Positions 49,069 to 59,669 of a stretch of DNA of 64,000 nt are shown here, one piece after another. The notes beneath the pieces were generated by a model. The model saw only the letters and a list, made by a program, of their open reading frames with translations, ran no database searches and was not told where the DNA came from. This DNA is from Botrytis cinerea B05.10. Its lineage: Eukaryota; Ascomycota; Leotiomycetes; Helotiales; Sclerotiniaceae. The stretch lies in the NCBI RefSeq assembly GCF_000143535.2, contig NC_037314.1, positions 1,860,001-1,924,000 of the forward strand, given 5' to 3'. The translations under genes and the position numbers were made by a program. How positions within the stretch are numbered: position 1 is the stretch's first letter; each line of letters starts with the position of its first letter.

Positions 49069-50452
49069 TCATGTAGTAGGAGCTGGGGTACCACGTGCGG
49101 CCGCTTCATCAGCACGGATAGGTGCAAAGAAAGGATGAGCCATGGCTTCCTTAGCAGTCAAACGTTCCTAATCACATGTCAGTATATGTAAGACGAGGCT
49201 TAATGACGGGAGGCATACTTGGTGATCATATCGGAGAAGTTTATCCAAGAAGTCGATAGCTTCATTCGTAACAAAACGTTGGTTCTCAGCGTTGACAAAG
49301 CTGTGCCAGTTCTTCTTTGGGAATCTGCCTAGGATATCGTCATATTGTGCGTCGAGCTCAATTTCATACTTGTCGAGGTAGTCGAATAAATCTTCAGTGC
49401 CGAGAACTTTAGCAATCTTGACTAATTGATCCGAGTTGCTGTTTCCGTGGAAGAATGGTTCCTTTCGGAAGATCATCGAAGCAAACATGGCACCTAACGA
49501 CCACATATCCAAGGAGTAGTCATATTCCTGGAAGTCAACAAGCAATTCTGGTCCCTTGAAATATCTTGATGCGACTCGAACGTTGTACTCGGTGCCTTGA
49601 TGATAGAATTCCGCAAGACCCCAATCGATAAGTCTCAACTAATCCTACATGTTAGTCAAGGTGCTCTTCCAGCTATTGAGAATCCTACCTTTCTGTTCTC
49701 ATGATCAATCATCACGTTGTGAGGCTTGACATCTCTGTGCATAATGCCTTTGCTGTGACAAAAGTCCAATGCCTATCCATGTTAGCAACCTCAAAACTTT
49801 CCAAAAATTCGGATACCATACCTTCAGGAGCTCATAAATATAAAATCGGACATCATAATCGATAAACTTGGGGTAAAGGCTACGGAAGTCGGTATTGTTG
49901 ACGAATTCGAAAATCAACGAAGGTGTTTTGCTCTGCATCATGAATGAGTCGTCTGTTTCTTCTTCAAGGGGTTGTTCAAGGCCAGTGATTGCGCATTTTC
50001 CCGTCTTCCCAACTAGGGAGAAAGGGTCGCCTGGGAAAGAAGGAAAAGTTGGATTTACTTGACTATCCCTAACAACGTCAAGGAGGGCGACAATATTTGG
50101 GCCTCCTGACAAGTTCTGTAGGATCTTGATCTCTCTCTTGATCTTCTTCTTCTTGACCGGCTTCAACACCTTAATCACACATTTTTGGTAGTTGGCTACA
50201 TTGATTCCCTCAAAGACTTCCGAATACTTTCCTCGTCCTACATGGACACACATCCGCGTGTCAGTAAGCAGCACACACATAGCCACGAGCGGGTAAAAGC
50301 AAAACATGTCTTGGGGAAGGAGGTATTGCCGACTTACCAATCTTGCGCACAACTTCATAGTTCTCCAATACGCCCCAGGTAATATTTACGCTATCATAAT
50401 CCCAATATGCCCGTGGCATCTGCTGGTTGACATCCGCATAGACGCGAGCCAT
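49069..50452 (-). CDS. CKA1: Casein kinase 2 catalytic subunit alpha
   Basis: Six exons on the minus strand: 50452-50338, 50237-50059, 49932-49822, 49772-49689, 49638-49219 and 49167-49069, 335 residues, the usual length. Kinase landmarks are all present: the glycine loop [11 protein letters not shown] (39-49), Lys61 in VIKVLK, the basic [13 protein letters not shown] cluster that is specific to CK2, [14 protein letters not shown] with Asp149, DWG in place of DFG (168-170), GPELLVD and the CK2-specific RKEPFFHG and GTEDLF. The third intron downstream of the glycine loop (49933-50058, 126 nt) is a multiple of three and has no stop (see findings). Constitutive Ser/Thr kinase of acidic sites, nucleus and cytoplasm, forming a tetramer with CK2 beta. 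Divergent from RPP1. Confidence 0.97.
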
Positions 50453-50891
50453 TTTGCGGCCGGCCTGGTATAGGAAGGCGGCGCCGCGCAAATCGTGTAG
50501 AGACCGCCTTTTCGAAAATATCGAGATCCGGAGTGAGTCGCCGATAGATAAGAACCTGATTGTTCAACCGGATGGTTCTGGCAAAGATTCGCAGGATGAC
50601 CTTGTACGATGTTGTAGAAAATAATGATCTGATGTTGATGTGCTACGAATTCTTGATGGATGGTAAACACACCCCGCGCTAGCGCAGGAGTTATTTTCGA
50701 TTGGGCGGCCTTAAATAAAAGGCTACCGATAGCCTTTTCAAAAGTCGACCAAGGCTGAATGACGATAAATAATTTTTTGTTATCAAGCTTCATCTTTCGC
50801 GAATATATATTACACCTTTTCCCCATCGCAACGGAATTCCTTTGAGGATTATCAATGCAAAGGCATATCAAACAACAGAACTAACGCGAAT
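50453..50891. promoter_or_regulatory. Divergent promoter region of CK2 alpha and RPP1
   Basis: About 440 bases separating the two start codons, with no credible ORF. Both genes are housekeeping, so a shared promoter is plausible; no specific motif was identified. Confidence 0.55.
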
Positions 50892-51881
50892 ATGCTCTAT
50901 GATCTCAATATTCCTTGGTCATCAAGTAAAGACCCTCTTGATCTCCAAAGGACAATCTCATTCCTTTCAGAATTAGGCTACGGCACCATAGCTCTTAATC
51001 ATATCCAAACCGGCCCGCTTCCTTCCAACATAACAAACCCGATTCCTACGACATTTCCTTTTCCAGTCCCTCCCAAAACAGTTATTCTCCGTCGCTGCAC
51101 CCTCACCCTCTCCGATCCCTCCCTTAATCATCGCCTCTCGACTGTTGCATCCGCCTACGATATTGTCGCAATTCGCCCTACCACAGAAAAGGCATTTCTC
51201 GCAGCATGTCTTAATCTAGCTGAGCACTCTCTCATCTCCCTCGATCTCACACAAAGATATCCGTTTCACTTCAAACCTAAGCCTCTTATGGCTGCTGTAC
51301 ATCGCGGCATTAGATTTGAAATATGCTATGCGCAAGCTACTATGGAAGATTCAAATGCGCGCAAAAACTTTATAAGTAATTGTTTGGGCATATTTAGAGC
51401 TACGAGGGGAAGAGGGATTGTGATAAGTAGTGAAGCTAAGTCTGCATTGGGTATCAGAGGCCCAGCAGATGTAGTCAATTTGATGGCAGTATGGGGATTG
51501 GGCAGAGAAAGAGGTATGGAAGGATTGAGCGACAATCCAAGATCGGTGGTTATAAACGAGGGATTAAAAAGAAGTTCTTACAGAGGATTGGTAGATGTGG
51601 TTTATGGTGGTGAACGGAGTGCTGCGAAAGATGCTGAAATTGGCGAGGCACAGAAGAATAAAGCGAATAATGGGGAAAAGGGAAAGGGAAAAAGGAAAGC
51701 CGATGATAATAAGGAGGTAAAAGAGAATGAGCCACCCCATATAAGTAAGAGACAGGCAAAGAAACAGAGGATGGAAGCCTTGAAAGCTGCCGAATCCAAT
51801 TCGAGCTCATCAAAAGAAACGTCTCCCACAGGGCCTACAGTCATAGATACTAATATAATAAAAGCGAAAGTTAATACTTGA
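50892..51881 (+). CDS. RPP1: RNase P/MRP protein subunit RPP1 (Rpp30 family)
   Basis: Intronless, 329 residues. Starts MLYDLNIPWSS, the typical beginning of a TIM-barrel (PHP-like) Rpp30 fold in which the first Asp-x-Asn lies close to the N-terminus. Conserved segments: LGYGTIALNH (about 30-40), YDIVAIRPTTEKAF (about 90-103), LISLDLTQRYPFHFKPKPLMAAVHRGIRFEICYAQA (about 118-153) and GIVISSEAKSALGIRGPADVVNLMAVWGL (about 173-202). The tail is a charged, Lys-rich low-complexity extension (EKGKGKRKADDNKEVKEN). Known role: protein subunit of nuclear RNase P and RNase MRP, in tRNA 5' maturation and rRNA processing. Confidence 0.95.
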   Translation: MLYDLNIPWSSSKDPLDLQRTISFLSELGYGTIALNHIQTGPLPSNITNPIPTTFPFPVPPKTVILRRCTLTLSDPSLNHRLSTVASAYDIVAIRPTTEKAFLAACLNLAEHSLISLDLTQRYPFHFKPKPLMAAVHRGIRFEICYAQATMEDSNARKNFISNCLGIFRATRGRGIVISSEAKSALGIRGPADVVNLMAVWGLGRERGMEGLSDNPRSVVINEGLKRSSYRGLVDVVYGGERSAAKDAEIGEAQKNKANNGEKGKGKRKADDNKEVKENEPPHISKRQAKKQRMEALKAAESNSSSSKETSPTGPTVIDTNIIKAKVNT

Positions 51882-52039
51882 TGTTTATATTCTTTTGCTA
51901 TTTTTTTTCCTTGTGGCGTCATTTTTTGAACGTATATTTACAACGAATTTGTTATCTTTCGGGAGTCTAGCCCTACACAATCTAATATTACTTCTCTTTC
52001 AAACCCATTTCATTACTATTCGAGCATCAAGCTCTAATC

Positions 52040-52873
52040 TCAGACTGCTGTCGCCACAGCAAGATTACCAAGGACTAAACTGCTGGACAAGGAGAATGTG
52101 TTGATATCCACAGGATTCGGCTGTGCGACTTGTGCAGCTCCAAGTGCAGGAGCTGGTGATCCTCCAGCTTGTATCGCAGCTGATGTGGTGACACTCGTGA
52201 CTGTAGCTCCTTGAATGGCAGCTTCGGTTAAAGATGTGCTAATTGATGCTGCTGGTGCAGCACCTTGCATTGTAACTTTGGCATCGGATTAGTTCCATAA
52301 AAGATACTTTGATATGGATTCAACATACCTGATACCATGACCGTAGTTGTTTGCATCATAGTCATAGTGACCATGGATGTAACTACCGACATTTGCGTGG
52401 CCATCATAGTTACCATTACTTGCTCCGTTTCGGTGACTGTTTGGGTAACCATCTGAGGTAGTGGAGTGACAGTGACGGTAGGGGGAGCTCCTGAAGCGAA
52501 GACTGTCGAAGTGAGAAAAGAGAATTGGCCACTGGAATTGTTAGTTTTCGGCCAGTTTCTGAAAGATTGATCCTCATACCCAGTTCCGGCAGCTTGTATT
52601 GCAGCCCCTGTCGGCGCCGCCGCTCCCTGAACACTTTTCGTGACAGTCATTGTTTTTGTGATCTCCTTTGTCACCGCGGGCGCTGCGCTCTCTTTCCCTT
52701 TCGCTCCTCCTTCGAGAGCGGCAATGATATCACTTAAACCTCTAGCTTCATACTGATATCCCTAAATCATCATCAGCCACCATCCACAGTATGAACCATC
52801 CCTCAAACCATACCTGTGCAAGACCTGCTGCCCCCACTGCCACTAATAGCGATGCTCTTATAAAGCCCTTCAT
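52040..52873 (-). CDS. Small secreted Ala/Thr/Val-rich protein, unrecognised
   Basis: Four exons on the minus strand, 52873-52814, 52761-52580, 52531-52329 and 52275-52040, 226 residues; introns of 48-53 nt with GT..AG ends keep frame. The first exon is exactly a signal peptide (MKGFIRASLLVAVGAAGLAQ). The mature protein has a short helical part (ARGLSDIIAALEGGAK), then repeated Thr-Val rich text (KTMTVTKSV, PPTVTVTPLP, TQTVTETEQVMVTMM, SVVTSMVTMTMMQTTTVMV) and an Ala/Gly/Pro linker. The extreme C-terminus (NTFSLSSSLVLGNLAVATAV) is moderately hydrophobic and could be a weak GPI-attachment signal. The composition suggests a glycosylated wall or matrix protein. No family recognised. Confidence 0.7.
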
Positions 52874-54963
52874 CCTCGGTTCCAATATTGCCGTTAGATA
52901 ATATAGTTTGGTATCCTGCCCTTCGAAGTTTGAATCTAGGTATTAATGAACGTAGTCAACAGCCCAGCCGTTGTATGAAGCAAAGAATATGAAAAGTAAT
53001 TAGAGAGCGTGACCTGCAGCTGCAGAATTACAATTGATTAGATGACAAGAGATTTAAAAGAGGCGTGCTCAGATAATAAGAAAATTCAACGAGGGAAGTG
53101 GAAACAGATATGCATACAACCCTCAAACCGTGCATCAATGAGCCTTGGCGCTATGATTGAGAGTTGAAGCACTGCAGTGCGTAGTCCTAGATGTAGATCC
53201 GCGCCGGCCATGGGATAATCATGGACGGATGAATATGGGATAGTGGCGCCATCAAACCTACGAACCGCCAGGGGTATGTGATTCGATTTTTACATGAATA
53301 GGGAAGCTTTGCCCACCCTCACAGTGGCACAATGGAGTAAGATATGAGAAAATGGTTGATCCGATCAGGTAAAAATCGAAAGACTTCAAGGGTCCCGGCG
53401 GTACGAATCAGTGAAAGGAACTCGATGCATAACATAAACAGCAAGGAAAACCAGTCAGGATACGAGACTAGTGCAAAAGCATACTTCACAAGTGGTGGCT
53501 TGAAATACTTTTGACAGAATATTGCCTAGGATGTAAGAGATGCAAGAATCTCAAACGTCAGAGAGTTTTCAAAGGTACACCAGGTATGGGGAAAATGAAT
53601 CCCAGACGTGTGAGGTTTCAGACTAGCTTGGCGGCGTGAGAATTCCCAAACCGTTGTACAAATTGTGTACTCTCAGTATGTCGTCCAATGAGGCACATGA
53701 ATTCTCAAATACAAGACAAGCTTTGTGCATACTCCATCGGTTGTCCTGGGATGTACAAGTAGGGTATGGTGGAAGTGGAATCGGAATCAAAGAACTGAAT
53801 GAAGTGCGCGGTGATGTTAGGGAGAGTTACGTTGAAGTGTTTGACCCCCGTCAGAAACTCGGGATTCGCAACTAGAACCGCTATTGCTTTTGTCCTATCG
53901 GATCTTGAGTCTGAAGAGCTTTGTAATGGAATTTGTTTGACGCCGAATTCCCAGATATGGGATGTGTAGATTATCAGCCTTTTGTATCTGGGGACATCAC
54001 ATGCAGATTGTGACAGCCCGTCGCATGGAAGTTGTTTCTCTGAGACACCACAGATGTGTAAAATTAGAAAGATGGAAAGACGATTAGAAGTATCAAAACA
54101 TCTTTGGGCCCAGGATGATGTTCATCAATCCCAAGAATGATCAAACCATCAGCCTTGCATAGATTAGCAAATGCTAATACTGGACTGTTATCCAGGATGC
54201 ACCCACGTGACAGGGTAGAGAATCCAGACGCCGGGACTCGGGTAGCAAATTAAGCTTAAACGTCGATACGTCGATAGAGACGATCGGGTGTATTAACCTC
54301 CGACCTCTATTTCTACTACTCCGTGTCCGTACTGGTGTACCTACCAGCCAACCACTTACGTAGGGAGCACTCCCTTCGTACTCTTATTCTTACAATGATA
54401 CTAGCCGAGCTAGCCCCGATCGATATGTATTAATCAATTAATAATCAGCACAACCGACTATCTAGATAGATAGAGTACGTCACGATCTAGCGAAATTTTA
54501 TCCCCCAGTCCCAAGGGAAAAATGTCGATTTCACAGATGTTTCAACGATGAAGGGAAGAGAAGAAAGAATCCCAACGGAGTTTCATGGGTGTCCGAAGTG
54601 CATTTACATCTATCCATCTCCAAACAAAACACTTTCAAGCCACATCGGTCATTCCATACTCTTTGATGCTGTGACTTTGTGACTATTATCCTCCATTAGC
54701 AAATCAACAATACCAGTACTAGGAGGTAATATCTACTAGTTGGCTCAAATATAGGAACGGCGAGTTCTAGAAGCTAGGCTGACATCAAGCTCCCCTCCAC
54801 ACGGCAAGAGGTAGTAGTGTCTTGTCATCCCATGGTTCCATAGTTCGATTGCATTTACTTTTCTTTCCGCTCCTCTGCTTCGAGACATTCCCACAACTTC
54901 GAACCATTGTAAAGAACCATAACCATCGTCGCATTTAGACACGTTCAACTGGATATCGCAGAT
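52874..54963. other. Long intergenic region between divergent genes
   Basis: About 2.1 kb. I find no ORF that I can support (one of 79 codons at 53636-53875 has no features). Nothing resembling a transposon end, tRNA or repeat was seen. Confidence 0.5.
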
Positions 54964-56084
54964 ATGACCGTCGTCCATGTTTTAGACGATTACTACCTCG
55001 CAATAACGTTCTTGATTACAGTTGCATATCAGTTGTTCTTCTTCGCAATTGCATTTTCTCTCAAATTTGATAAACTGACAGGTAAGACCAAACTTCTGGT
55101 TTTCGAGATATCCTCAATTCACTGCTGACATGGTTTTCAGATTTTGCTGGAGGAACGAATTTCGTTGTGCTTGCCATCATAACGCTTGCATTCAGTGGCC
55201 ATCACCATGCACGTCAAATCGTCGCCTCTCTTTTTATCATGGTGTGGGGAGCACGTCTGTCAGCTTTCCTATTATTCCGAATCCTGAAAACCGGAAAAGA
55301 TGATAGATTCGATGATAAGCGTGACAACTTCTTCAAATTTCTTGGGTTTTGGGTATTTCAAATGTTCTGGGTTTGGGTTGTCTCTTTCCCGGTCACCATA
55401 CTGAATTCTCCCAAAGTCACGAGATTCCCACAGCCTGCTTTCGGCACTGCTAGTGATATTGCTGGAGTCATTCTTTACGCCATTGGTATTATCATGGAGA
55501 GTGTGAGCGATATTCAGAAATATCTCTTCAAAGTCAACAATAGCGACAAATCAAAAATTTGCGACAAGGGCTTCTTCTCATGGAGTCGTCACCCAAATTA
55601 TTTTGGGGAGATCATCATTCAATTTGGTAGGCTTTCTCATCTAACTTGATATTTCTCTCACTAACATATTGCAGCTATCTATATGATTGCAGTCTCACCT
55701 GCCGCCGAGGGCTATGTTCATGGCGGAGCCCGTTCAGCTCTTTATGCTTCAATTCTTGGTGCAATATTCCTCACTACCCTACTTATGTTCGTATCAGGCT
55801 TGACACTCCAAGAAAGACCTGGAGCAAAGAAGCGATATGAGAAGGACAATCACTGGCAGGAATACTCTCGATATTTAAACCGAACGAGCATTCTCATACC
55901 TTTCCCACCACAGCTCTACGAGAAGCTCCCTACGATATTGAAAAGAACAATTTTCTTGGAATTTCCCATCTATGTATTCGATCCGGCAAAGCATTCTGAT
56001 GTCGGAAGAGGTCAGCATGGTGCAGAAGAAGGTCGTCAATCGCATGGACAAGATCGACAAAGTACTGATGCTTTGGCTAATTGA
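54964..56084 (+). CDS. DUF1295 membrane protein (steroid 5-alpha-reductase-like C-terminal family)
   Basis: Three exons, 54964-55081, 55141-55626 and 55675-56084, 337 residues; introns of 59 and 48 nt restore KLTDFAGGTNF and IIIQFAIYMIAVSP. About six or seven hydrophobic helices. Family markers: FAGGTNF, WGARLSAFLLFRI, FWVFQMFWVWVVSFPV, and WSRHPNYFGE (about residues 186-195), the motif shared with isoprenylcysteine methyltransferases and sterol reductases that use NADPH or SAM at the membrane. The C-terminal tail is hydrophilic. Family members are endoplasmic-reticulum proteins, mostly uncharacterised in fungi; an oxidoreductase role on a lipid is likely but the substrate is unknown. The family is recognised; the enzyme activity is inference. 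Confidence 0.88.
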
Positions 56085-56720
56085 GATAAGACATTCATAA
56101 CATTGTCATATAACGTCCGCTATTTTTAACTCAAACATGGAAGTCTGCGATGGCGAAGCTTTCGTCATTTCTTTAATTAACTCTCGTCCAGGAGTATCCC
56201 CTTATTTCATCCAGTCTGACATTTACGTCGCAACGAAGCTCGCGTTCAGTTTAGCAACACAATTTGTTTATAATTCATGTGTAATAGATAGTAGCTAACG
56301 ATATCCTCAAAACTATTTAATACCCCAAAAATCATCATCAAGAAACAAGAAATAAGAAAAGCGCGACGCGAACTTGGAATTATAGACAGGTCATCATGTG
56401 ACGATGACTCAAACACCAACAAGCAGGGAGTCATCTCATCTCATCCGTGCATACATCTTTCACCTGCGAGATTTCCCAGATTGTGTCGTACAATACCTCA
56501 TATCTTCTAAGCACTTTCTTTTTGACATTCCCATCTTTATTCTCCCTCAATGATCCTTCAGTTCGGAAGGAGATCAAAATAACTTGTTTCAATCCCAATC
56601 TCAATCTTTACAATTGAACCTCGCCTCCTCCGTTTACGTATCTATCTATTTACCCCACCTTTCCCCATCCCATCATCACTATCCAACCCAACAAATTAGC
56701 AAGCGAGCAACCAAGCAACC
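56085..56720. other. Intergenic
   Basis: About 640 bases between two plus-strand genes, pyrimidine-rich toward the next start. No motif named. Confidence 0.5.
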
Positions 56721-57715
56721 ATGAACGTCTCCTGCGAATGCCAAAATGTAGTTTTTAAAACTCCGTTACCGAAACCGTTGGCGATTTACATTTGTCATTG
56801 CAATGTAAGATTTTGTTATTCTCTTCTTCTTTTGGTACGGGGTTTATGTTTATATTTCTCTGGTTGTTGAGTTGGTCATGAGTGAGCTGTATGTGGATTT
56901 CTGGAGTTGTGTTGTAGAAATGGATGGAGAGAGGTATAAGATGAATGGATAGACGGATGAATGAAATGAAAATGAGAAAATACTACCAGGAGTTAACATA
57001 AGCGATCTACAGGAATGCAGACGCCAATCATCCTCCGCATTTGGCGCTTCTGCTATTTTTCCTCGGTTTCCATTGCCGTGTCCAGAGTTTCTGGCAGTTT
57101 ATACGTTGGTTTCCTTTTCCTTCTTCTATCTTTCTTTACTTTTTCCATCACCCTTCCTGTTTTTCCCTCTATCACTTCCACACACCCCTTCTCCCCTAAC
57201 ATAGCAAGAAAAACTAACGTCTTCTCTTCCAAAGACGTCCCACGGCTTCAGGACACACGGTAAATTGTTATTTCTGCAAAACGTGCGGTACACGGTTAAT
57301 CCACAGCACGCCTGGAAAAAGCGTTGTCAGTGTGAAGGGAGGGTGCATTGAGGGATTGGATTGGAAAATGGCGAAACATATTTGGGTTAAGAGGGCTATG
57401 GTTCCCATTCCTGTAAGTTTGTTTTTCAATTTCTTGAAGATCCAGTTTGAGTTGGGGGATCTTTTGCGGATGGGTAAAGTGGAAAGGAGAGGAGTGATTG
57501 GGAGTGAAGAGCTGGGGACATCGATGTTAGAATTTGATTCGGTGCCTCGAGCTTTCATGGGCGTGAAACAGAAATGAGGCGGCATGGAATTGAGTTACTA
57601 ACATCGTAAATAGGAAGGAGCAGAGGTTTCGGAAGAGGAGCCGGAACATGAATCTTACATCTGCCGGACGACGGATATTTTGGAAAATGGGAAGATGGAT
57701 GCTAGTGCTGCATGA
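56721..57715 (+). CDS. GFA/CENP-V family zinc protein (glutathione-dependent formaldehyde-activating type)
   Basis: Four short exons, 56721-56804, 57013-57104, 57235-57412 and 57614-57715, 151 residues; the introns are long for this locus (208, 130 and 201 nt), so no single ORF shows the gene. The junctions restore ICHCN/ECRRQSSSAFGAS, LAVYTRPTASGHTVNCYFCKTCGTR and VPIPEGAEVSEEEPEH. The second donor (GTTGGT) is off consensus, but its acceptor has branch AAACTAACG. Zinc ligands: CEC near residue 5, CHCNEC (26-31) and CYFCKTCG (about 69-76), the GFA signature; SVKGGCIEGLDWK and HIWVKRAMVP complete the fold. Family members are glutathione-binding beta proteins, often mislabelled as formaldehyde-activating enzyme; true substrate unknown. 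Confidence 0.85.
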
Positions 57716-57939
57716 AAGGGACGTGGAATTGAGTTACTGTTCTTAGTAAATATAGGGCATGGTGATGATTATTTCAATTATTCTAATATTGAAAACAACT
57801 AGCTTTTAATAACAACTAAGGAAAATGGAATTGGATGTCTCTTTCGTGATCATAAGGTCTTCATATTATTACGAATAATTGAATGCAAAACTCGCTAAGC
57901 GATTGGAAAAACAAGTCTGATTGCTAGTGTGTACTACAG

Positions 57940-58729
57940 TTATGTCATGCCACCATTCACTTGAAGTGTCTGACCCGTTACCCACGAACTTGCCTCACTA
58001 CTCAAAAATGCCACAACTTCTGCAATCTCACCTGGTTCTCCAATCCTATTCTGAGGATTTAAGCCCGCAAGTGTCTTCAAAAGTTGTTCACTCTTGCCCT
58101 TGAAAAATAGATCGGTCGATGTAGGTCCTGGCGCTACAGTATTGACCATAATACCCTTTCGCGCTAGATCTTTCGAAAGACCTCGGGTCATTTGTTCAAT
58201 GGCACCTTTCGACATTATATATGTTAGGTATTGTGGTGCTACTGTGCTGGCGTGACATTGGGTTGTGGAGAAGAGTATGATGCGGGAACCAGGTGCCATA
58301 TGAGGAACGGATTTCTAAAACCATTAGAAAGTCACACGAACAACAATTGGATATGCGACGTACCTGGGTGAGAAACAAAGGTCCCTTGACGTTTAAATCG
58401 AACGCCTGATCAAATTCTTCGCCACTGACATTTTCCAATTCATTCAACTTCATAGTTGCAGTGCAGGCAACCAAGATATCAATCTTTCCATGTTTCTCAA
58501 CAGTTGTATCGACTAATCTTGAGATTTCGTTAACATTGCCGGCATCAGCTTTGATAACCGTAGCGTTCTTCTCTCCGATAATCGATGCGACTTCGTTCGC
58601 TGCAGAAGAGTCATTGCTATAGTTTATGACTACTGTTGCACCATCGCGTGCGAGGCGAAGACAAATGGCTCGACCGATTCCTTTGCTTCCACCGGTTACA
58701 AGGGCGACTTTTCCAACGAGCGATTGCAT
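57940..58729 (-). CDS. Short-chain dehydrogenase/reductase (classical SDR)
   Basis: Two exons on the minus strand, 58729-58364 and 58314-57940, 246 residues; the 49-nt intron joins PLFLTQ to KSVPHMAPGS. The Rossmann motif is TGGSKGIG (residues 13-20), followed by the NADPH-type segment VVINYSND. The catalytic Tyr-x3-Lys is YIMSK (about 151-155) with the upstream Ser in ILFSTTQ. The usual NNAG is replaced by VACTAT, while the downstream VNTVAPGPTSTDLF and the terminal WVTGQTLQVNGGMT are conserved. Closest in style to fungal tetrahydroxynaphthalene-reductase-like and 3-oxoacyl-reductase-like SDRs; the substrate cannot be told. No biosynthetic cluster genes lie next to it. Confidence 0.9.
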
Positions 58730-59669
58730 TATGGCGATTGCGTGGGATGTGAGAGGAAGATGATGAGAAGAGAACAGGTGTAGTTTACAGAGCTGGTTTG
58801 ATAGTATGGCGAACGAACAAACAATAGAGGAAACCTATCATATTTATACTTGTTTTCGAAGCAAAGGCATACTTGATACTCATTCATACAATGACTCAGA
58901 ATATTGCGCTTACAGGCCAACTTTGCAGGCATAGACCGCCGATTAACTTGCCGGTCGATAGCATGCTGGTCCTTAAGCTCCATAATGTGCACATGTACGT
59001 TGGTGGACCATTCCGCAATATCCGTAATATCCTCGATATAAAAACGGAGGTCCTCAGGAGATAGACTCATCACCGCGGAGTTTGGGAATAAGAGTAAACC
59101 ATAAATCCTTTCCATTGTATTTCGGCCAACGGGGATACTTCATGCTTTTAATTCCACTAGGAAAGACCGAGAGACTTTCTGGAAGATGTCCAGATTCTTA
59201 TGAATGATATGGATCATCAAACTTCAAGCAATATCAAGCACTACACTCAACATCAACTTCGAATGTCAATCTTTTGGAGAGAAGAACAAATACGGCTGGC
59301 GGTATATGATATAGAATGTGAGCTCGACATGAAGGGGAAACGGAAACTTTGTCTTTCACTGCTGGGAAAGGAAAGTTTATACAACACAAGCAATTGGCCC
59401 GTGCACACCATTTTTGGCCGTAACATCAGCCTTGTGATATTTAATCATCAAACTTCTAGAAAACAATTATCAAAAACCTTCTCAACGACACACTTTCTTT
59501 TGTAATTTATCTGGTTACTTTTCTGATACCCAATTCAATTCATTTTCGTACATAGAATCTACGCAGCCTCAAATCCGATTCTTCGATATCGTCGAATATT
59601 TGCTATCAGTCTGCAACAAAAAGCAACAATCGCATACAATCAAAACCCCTCTATCTCCTTTCTTTCAAA
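58730..59669. other. Region between SDR and TFIIS genes
   Basis: About 940 bases between two divergent starts. It includes the upstream regions of both genes and, on the minus strand, a stretch that looks like a decayed gene (separate pseudogene entry). A plus-strand ORF at 59200-59505 appears to be a shadow of that relic. Confidence 0.45.
58880..59400 (-). pseudogene. Possible gene relic with frameshift and in-frame stops
   Basis: Read on the minus strand, one frame from about 59390 to 59075 gives protein-like text (for example LPESLSVFPSG and KYPRWPKYNGKDLWFTLIP) but is broken by TGA near 59236 and TAA near 59200 and ends at a TGA near 59055. The adjacent frame then continues with SPEDLRFYIEDITDIAEW and further ordinary-looking sequence. 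Joining them needs a one-base shift. The two stops would be CGA and CAA after single C-to-T changes. I do not recognise the family. It may instead be chance, or an intron-containing gene I have mis-framed. Confidence 0.3.

Noticed and set aside
59200..59505. Plus-strand 101-codon ORF upstream of TFIIS
   Set aside because: It overlaps a minus-strand relic in another frame and has low-complexity, shadow-like composition.
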